Source of the DNA: CAILZL01 sp035548495
GTDB taxonomy: Bacteria > Pseudomonadota > Gammaproteobacteria > Steroidobacterales > Steroidobacteraceae
Length of the DNA stretch: 64,000 nt
NCBI GenBank assembly: GCA_035548495.1
Contig: DASZSV010000036.1
Coordinates: 107,627 to 171,626, forward strand
Direction of reading: 5' to 3'
The notes under the pieces are model-generated. The model made no database searches, was not told where the DNA came from, and worked only from the letters and a program-made list of their open reading frames with translations. Shown here one piece after another: positions 60,095 to 64,000 of this stretch (positions within the stretch are counted from its first letter, which is position 1; every line of letters begins with the position of its first letter). The translations under genes were made by a program, and so were the position numbers.

Positions 60095-60946
60095 TTACGT
60101 AACCGGCTTGAACATCACATAGCCGTTGCGTTCCTGCATGCGTTTGCGGATATGGGGTGGTGTCAGCATGAACATCAGCATGCGCCACCACGGAAACGGT
60201 GGACGCCGTCCCAGTCGCCGTGCTTCGTCAACAAGACGAATGCGTTCTGCCACCTGCCAGTGACGCGCTGTAAAAAATGCAAGCCAGTCGTCCAGGATGA
60301 ATTTGAATGGTGCTGCGGCAAGTTTCTTTTCCCAGGGACGCATGGAGCGTCCACGCATGCGGCCGCTGAAGTAGTCCTGAATCCAGTAATGCACATTGCC
60401 CATGTGGCGCAAATCATCCGCCAGATCATTAACGACCTGAGGATCAAGATAGGGCAGCAGGCCTTCTGTCAGTACGACAACTGATTTTGCGGACTGGATG
60501 ATGTTGCCAAGCGTTGCCCGTGCTTCGCGTTGCGTGATGTCCAGTGAGATGCGTTGCAACTCGCACTTTGGCGCATGATCTTTCAGCCGTTCATTTTTTA
60601 ATTCGACAATGTTGGGAAAATCCACTTCGATCCATTTCATGCTCGATGGCAGGTCAAGCCGGTAAGGACGTGTGTCCAGTCCTGCGCCAAGATTCACCAC
60701 CATGTCCGCGCCACTGCTGATTGCATTCATGATCAACCGGTCGATCGCGACAGTGCGCAACACCATCACCCATTCCATCAGGCTTGATCCCGGCATGGTT
60801 TCGCCAATGGCCTTGCCACGTTCACCAATCAACACGGATGCCAGTGGATCGTGGAATGCAGCATCAGGTCGTGCTGATTCCTTTGCGCGGTAAGCAGCGA
60901 CCCACAATGCAGTGTCGGAAACATCGCGAATTTCGGTATCGGTCAT
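60095..60946 (-). CDS. Class I SAM-dependent methyltransferase (LCMT/PPM-like)
   Basis: A 283-residue methyltransferase related to the leucine carboxyl methyltransferase (PPM1) family. It shows the N-terminal DTALWVAAYRAKESARPDAA, SAM-binding VNLGAGLDTRPYRLDLP, EVDFPNI and VVLTEGLLPYLDP. The substrate is unknown; the family includes O-methyltransferases of small acids in bacteria. It is convergent with the upstream exported-protein gene (59352-60050) and divergent from nothing notable. Confidence 0.87.
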   Translation of the reverse strand: MTDTEIRDVSDTALWVAAYRAKESARPDAAFHDPLASVLIGERGKAIGETMPGSSLMEWVMVLRTVAIDRLIMNAISSGADMVVNLGAGLDTRPYRLDLPSSMKWIEVDFPNIVELKNERLKDHAPKCELQRISLDITQREARATLGNIIQSAKSVVVLTEGLLPYLDPQVVNDLADDLRHMGNVHYWIQDYFSGRMRGRSMRPWEKKLAAAPFKFILDDWLAFFTARHWQVAERIRLVDEARRLGRRPPFPWWRMLMFMLTPPHIRKRMQERNGYVMFKPVT

Positions 60947-61043
60947 GTGGCTCTCGCTATGAACGCATGAAAGTCAACGATACCCCAGTCAGTCATCCAC
61001 CGGCAACGATAATGGTGATGCTTTGAATAAAAAAACGAGAACT

Positions 61044-61538
61044 TCAGGTACAGCGTTGCGGGTAGTCAAGCAGCGCGTTGATGCCGGAACCGGCGGCCAG
61101 TTCTTTCCATTGTTCGATGTCAAACTCCAGCGTGAATACCGCGCAGGTGGTCATGCCATCCACTTCGTTGTCCTGCGCAACCCATTGGGCAAACTCGGTG
61201 ATGCCGGGATTGTGCGCAATGATCATCAGATGATGTACTTCCTTTGTGTTGCGCACACATTCCAGCAGATGCTTGGTATCCGCAAGATATAGATTATCTT
61301 CAAACACGATCTTGTCATCACTCAACGCAAGACATTTGGCAAAGGCTTCGGCCGTCTGGCGTGTGCGCAGTGAGGGGCTGCACAGAATCAAATCCGGTTT
61401 CAGTCGTTGCGATTTCAGCCGCTTCGCCATTTCTGCTGCATCATTCAAACCACGCCGGGTCAGCGGCCGCTCCCAATCTGACTGATCGGGCATGTGCGCA
61501 TCGGCCTGTGCATGACGAACGAGGGTGAGGCGTTTCAT
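61044..61538 (-). CDS. sixA: Phosphohistidine phosphatase SixA
   Basis: A 164-residue histidine-phosphatase-family protein. The catalytic LTLVRHAQADAH (RHG-type motif), ERPLTRRGLNDAA, SPSLRTRQTAEAFAK and the C-terminal His segment IAHNPGI are all present. SixA dephosphorylates phosphohistidine on HPt-type proteins (ArcB, PTS proteins). In this genome the HPt domain of CheA is also a possible target, but nothing shows this. Its length and motifs fit the SixA type. Confidence 0.9.
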   Translation of the reverse strand: MKRLTLVRHAQADAHMPDQSDWERPLTRRGLNDAAEMAKRLKSQRLKPDLILCSPSLRTRQTAEAFAKCLALSDDKIVFEDNLYLADTKHLLECVRNTKEVHHLMIIAHNPGITEFAQWVAQDNEVDGMTTCAVFTLEFDIEQWKELAAGSGINALLDYPQRCT

Positions 61539-61611
61539 GGCGCTACTTTAGCGCAAAATGGCTGTATTGCGGTAGCATTGGCTATGAATCGGGTTCTAAT
61601 AACGTATCAGT

Positions 61612-61643
61612 CCGTAGGTTGGGCTGAGTCTTCGAAGCCCAAC
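61612..61643 (+). repeat. REP family 1, left copy next to the RAYT gene
   Basis: A 32-base copy with full left arm (CCGTAGGTTGGGCT) and a truncated right arm (AGCCCAAC). It is the exact reverse complement of 62268-62299. The two copies bracket the RAYT gene as an inverted pair, with full arms facing outward. Confidence 0.9.
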
Positions 61644-61725
61644 AATGATCGAATATGGCTCGCCGCGCGGACATAGCGTGATTTATGATGGATCGTCAAT
61701 GATGGAGGCATAGAAGGAAATCCGC

Positions 61726-62259
61726 ATGCGTTATCGGCGTTCGAAAGCAAAAGGGGCAAGCTTTTTCTTTACCGTTAATTTGGCTGATAGATCAAGCACG
61801 GCATTGGTCGATCATGTCAACGAGCTCCGAAATGTGATTCGTCGAGTGCGTGTGTTGCATCCATTTGAAATAACCGCCGTTGTTGTGTTACCTGAACATT
61901 TGCATTGCATATGGCAATTACCGCCGGGTGATAATGATTATCCAACACGCTGGTCGTTGATCAAGGCGGGATTCGCGAGAGGCTTGCCGGTCACTGAACG
62001 TATCAGGACTAGTCGAATTCACAAGCGAGAACGTGGCATCTGGCAGCGACGGTATTGGGAACATCAGATTCGGGACGATGAAGACATGCTGCGACATATC
62101 GACTATATTCATTACAATCCGGTGAAACATGGGCACGTTGGTTTGCCGATTGATTGGCCATTCTCGTCATTGCACCGATACACTCGACTTGGAAAATTAT
62201 CGAAATCGTGGGGTGCTGGCGTGAGGTTGGGCGACGGCGCATATGGTGAAGTATTATGA
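61726..62259 (+). mobile_element. REP-associated tyrosine transposase (RAYT)
   Basis: A 177-residue single-strand Y1 transposase of the RAYT (TnpA_REP, Y1_Tnp) family. The HUH motif is His58-Leu-His60 (LPEHLHCIW), the characteristic WQRRYWEHQIRD is at 106-117, and the C-terminal DYIHYNPVKHGHV holds the tyrosine candidates Tyr127 and Tyr130. RAYTs act on palindromic REP sequences. Here REP family 1 copies lie on both sides in inverted orientation, and further copies occur elsewhere in the window. The gene is intact. Confidence 0.93.
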
Positions 62260-62267
62260 CGGTAATT

Positions 62268-62299
62268 GTTGGGCTTCGAAGACTCAGCCCAACCTACGG
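62268..62299 (-). repeat. REP family 1, right copy next to the RAYT gene
   Basis: A 32-base element, the perfect reverse complement of 61612-61643. The left arm is shortened (GTTGGGCT) and the right is complete (AGCCCAACCTACGG). It lies eight bases after the RAYT stop. Confidence 0.9.
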
Positions 62300-62319
62300 G
62301 CTATTTTGTTTTGGCTTTT

Positions 62320-62793
62320 ATGGAGGGCAATCTTTTGCAAGAGATCAGCATTAGCTATAAAGAGCTAGAGGCGCTACATGATGTACTCGAAGCGGCGCGT
62401 TGCTTCTGGCATCCTCAGGAGTCTCTACATGGAAAAGCAGCAGAGACTCTCCGCTTGGCAAATCGGCTGTATTGGCTTATTGGAGAATACTTGCCAAAAA
62501 CCGGAGAGCCATCAGAAAGGTTTTATCCCGTACATTATTCGTATAATGGAAATGCTGTTGAGAAAGCCTTGGCCTCTATAGTCAACATTACAAACGAATA
62601 CTCAAGGAAACATTACCCATGGACTGCGGATACTGTTGTTGTGTCTGATGGGATGAAAGCCGAATTATCGACGGATGAAATAGATGCTTTATCTCAATCC
62701 CTCGCAAAACTAGGTCTTACGCTAATGTTTGACGAGGAAATTCCACCGGATCAAGTAATCACTGGCAGAAGAAATATCGGTCCATGTATTTAG
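62320..62793 (+). CDS. Unknown protein next to the RAYT element
   Basis: A 157-residue protein with no recognised family. The ATG at 62320 is chosen because the frame upstream is the REP sequence. It is soluble and helical (LLQEISISYKELEALHDVLE; AETLRLANRLYWLIGEY; NAVEKALASIVNITNEYS). Its base composition is richer in A+T than the chromosome genes, which suggests acquired DNA. There is no obvious partner gene. Confidence 0.55.
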   Translation: MEGNLLQEISISYKELEALHDVLEAARCFWHPQESLHGKAAETLRLANRLYWLIGEYLPKTGEPSERFYPVHYSYNGNAVEKALASIVNITNEYSRKHYPWTADTVVVSDGMKAELSTDEIDALSQSLAKLGLTLMFDEEIPPDQVITGRRNIGPCI

Positions 62794-62843
62794 CGCTAGA
62801 TAAGGATACGACGAGCGAACTCGAGGTACAATTTATGGTCCGC

Positions 62844-62940
62844 GTGTAATTGCAATTATACTTCGGTGTTTGATTCCACTGATGCATCAATGCAATGTGA
62901 CGGGGGGGTGCGCGGAGGAATCACTAACCCACCCTTGTAC
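62844..62940 (+). repeat. REP-like family 2, first direct copy (~95 bases)
   Basis: Starts with an AATT palindrome (GTGTAATTGCAATTATAC), includes TTTGATTCCACTGATGCATCA, and ends with a GCGGAGGAA hairpin loop next to CTAACCCACC. Its partner at 63675-63767 has the same order with substitutions and better palindromes. The two lie in the same direction around an unknown gene. Confidence 0.75.
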
Positions 62941-63076
62941 GGGCTGCCGAGCAAAAACTGGTGATGCTAAGCTAGCGTGCTATGCACGTAAAAGATTTGA
63001 GTTAATAAGAGGATTACAAAGATGGAGCTCCATGCTGCTTGGAGCTCAGTCTTGCAAATGCAAAAGCATTGAGCGC

Positions 63077-63661
63077 ATGAAAGTTACTTGTCGTCATCTT
63101 ATGAATAATGTCCTTCCAGCGGCTTTAGACTATGAAGCAGCAGAGAAGAATCTATCTGTTGCTTATGCCGAAGATGTATCGAGCTTTCACTGGGAAGGTG
63201 TTGCCCAACTTGCTAAGCGCCGGGCGGCAGAGCTTTCAATAGCAATTGATGGGTTGACAGATCGCGCCCATGTGGAAACAGGTGCTGGAAAAAATGATAT
63301 AAGAAATCGTATCGCTGCTCTTTGCTATTGGCCTGGCGGGACGATTTTTAGACCGGGAAGTGCCGAGAGAATACGTGGAGTGGCAAACGCATATAAACAC
63401 CAAACGTTGAACGATCCGACACTGCCGATTACGTCGGACAGTGATGTGCTGGTTGTAGGACTCGGCTTCGGCCTTGATGTCTATGGTGTCGGTAAATATT
63501 CCGATATTGAGGTAATTGTTAAAGACAAAAACGGACAATCGTGGAAGTTCTTAGGAGATGCACCTACGGTAATATCAGCGTGGTTTCGATTCCTAGTTGC
63601 ACATGGAATGGCAATACCCAATGGCCCATATCAGATATTCGGTTTGCAATTGTATCCTTAG
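63077..63661 (+). CDS. Unknown protein between family 2 repeats
   Basis: A 194-residue protein (start at ATG 63077; the longer frame to 62870 begins in the repeat). No family is recognised. It is soluble, with an N-terminal helical part (ALDYEAAEKNLSVAYAEDVS; LAKRRAAELSIAIDGLTDRA) and a beta-rich C-terminal part (DVLVVGLGFGLDVYGVGKYS; VIVKDKNGQSWKFLG). It is enclosed by two repeats of about 95 bases in direct orientation and is A+T-rich, so a passenger gene is likely. Confidence 0.55.
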   Translation: MKVTCRHLMNNVLPAALDYEAAEKNLSVAYAEDVSSFHWEGVAQLAKRRAAELSIAIDGLTDRAHVETGAGKNDIRNRIAALCYWPGGTIFRPGSAERIRGVANAYKHQTLNDPTLPITSDSDVLVVGLGFGLDVYGVGKYSDIEVIVKDKNGQSWKFLGDAPTVISAWFRFLVAHGMAIPNGPYQIFGLQLYP

Positions 63662-63674
63662 CGGACTCGTCGAG

Positions 63675-63767
63675 TCTAATCGCGATCACACCTGCATCTT
63701 TGATTCCGCTGGTGCATCAAGGTGGAGAGAAGGTGGGTTACGCGGAGGAACCGCTAACCCACCCTAC
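63675..63767 (+). repeat. REP-like family 2, second direct copy (~95 bases)
   Basis: Contains GTCTAATCGCGATCACAC, then TTTGATTCCGCTGGTGCATC, then the palindrome GGTGGGTTACGC (63732-63743) with GCTAACCCACC (63753-63763). It begins 14 bases after the stop of the unknown gene. It pairs with 62844-62940. Confidence 0.75.
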
Positions 63768-63786
63768 AAAAGAAGCATCGTAAGCG

Positions 63787-64000
63787 TTACTTCATCTCAC
63801 GCGCAATCGCTTCAGCCGCATTGCCGGCGACGACCCAGTCTGCTGATCCGGCTACGACAGCTTCATCCTCAAACCAGAGAAAGCCGAAGTCGTCGATGCA
63901 CTCCGGAAAATCGGGCTTGATGATGATGTATCCGGGAATGACTGCGCCGGGAATGTAGGCATTGTCGCCGCGATTGTTGCTGTAGGTCTTGGTCTTCGAC
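63787..64000 (-). CDS. C-terminal part of an unknown protein (cut by window edge)
   Basis: On the minus strand the frame is open from base 64000 to a TAA at 63787-63789, giving 71 residues of a C-terminus. The translation includes YSNNRGDNAYIPGAVIPGYI and FGFLWFEDEAVVAGSADWVV, then ends in AIAREMK. It looks like a real protein with even codon use. No family is recognised from this piece, and the N-terminus lies outside the window. Confidence 0.6.
   Translation of the reverse strand, partial: SKTKTYSNNRGDNAYIPGAVIPGYIIIKPDFPECIDDFGFLWFEDEAVVAGSADWVVAGNAAEAIAREMK

Noticed and set aside
62844..63767. Integron attC sites for the ~95-base repeats around the unknown gene
   Set aside because: The expected R'/R'' core sites (GTTRRRY and RYYYAAC) are not found in the right places: the TAAC occurrences are preceded by CGC or CAC, which break the pattern. 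No integron integrase is seen.
1..64000. CRISPR arrays, tRNA or rRNA genes, prophage or complete IS elements
   Set aside because: None was recognised on reading both strands; the repeats seen are palindromic REP-type or paired elements, without regular spacers.

Overview
The window looks like a stretch of chromosome from a free-living, flagellated gammaproteobacterium of moderate G+C. The evidence is gene content and order: bamD divergent from rluD-pgeF, queG divergent from nnr-tsaE-amiC, a MutS close to the enterobacterial type, NikR, TonB-dependent receptors and a full methyl-accepting chemotaxis operon. The genus cannot be fixed from the sequence alone. No rRNA, tRNA, CRISPR array, prophage or complete insertion sequence was seen.

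Layout. 1-3.5 kb: end of sucC, sucD with an unusual lysine-rich tail, and nadE. 3.6-5.1 kb (minus): a FliK-like and a short FlhB-like protein. 5.2-13.9 kb: a chemotaxis operon (STAS protein, cheA, MCP, cheW, cheR, cheD, cheB, HDOD protein) behind a textbook FliA (sigma-28) promoter; cheY and cheZ are absent. 14-18 kb: a patch of small accessory genes with palindromic repeats and an orphan PD-(D/E)XK-like protein. 18.3-20.2 kb: pgm followed by a decayed copy of the HDOD gene. 20.5-23.2 kb: nikR divergent from a TonB receptor whose promoter overlaps a NikR-type operator. 23.2-30.6 kb: a DrrAB-type ABC exporter, mutS, bamD, rluD and pgeF. 30.8-41 kb: a retropepsin-like lipoprotein and part of an exopolysaccharide locus (O-acyltransferase, O-antigen polymerase/ligase, WecG-type transferase, GMC oxidoreductase, epimerase, outer-membrane barrel, broken GH5 glycosidase).

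41-47.4 kb: tatA, an operon of GT83-like transferase, DODA dioxygenase and double-ABC ATPase, then a small exported protein and a PhzF protein. 47.4-51.5 kb: a thiamine salvage operon (TonB receptor, small thiamine-binding protein, PnuT-like permease, thiamine kinase-like protein) led by a TPP riboswitch whose aptamer, anti-sequestor and Shine-Dalgarno-masking hairpin can all be read. 51.5-61.5 kb: an LprI-transmembrane-Mrr fusion, queG, nnr, tsaE, amiC, yhhQ, a TraB/GumN protein, an exported protein, a methyltransferase and sixA. 61.6-64 kb: a RAYT transposase bracketed by perfect inverted 32-bp REP copies, then small orphan genes, one enclosed by two ~95-bp direct repeats.

The most informative points are the REP/RAYT system with scattered non-autonomous copies, the legible TPP switch, the NikR box on a probably leaderless receptor promoter, the HDOD pseudogene whose deletion maps to 15-bp direct repeats in the parent gene, the LprI-Mrr fusion with a changed catalytic motif, and the SucD basic tail. 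No clearly new defence or signalling system was identified; the LprI-Mrr fusion and the orphan nuclease are the closest candidates.
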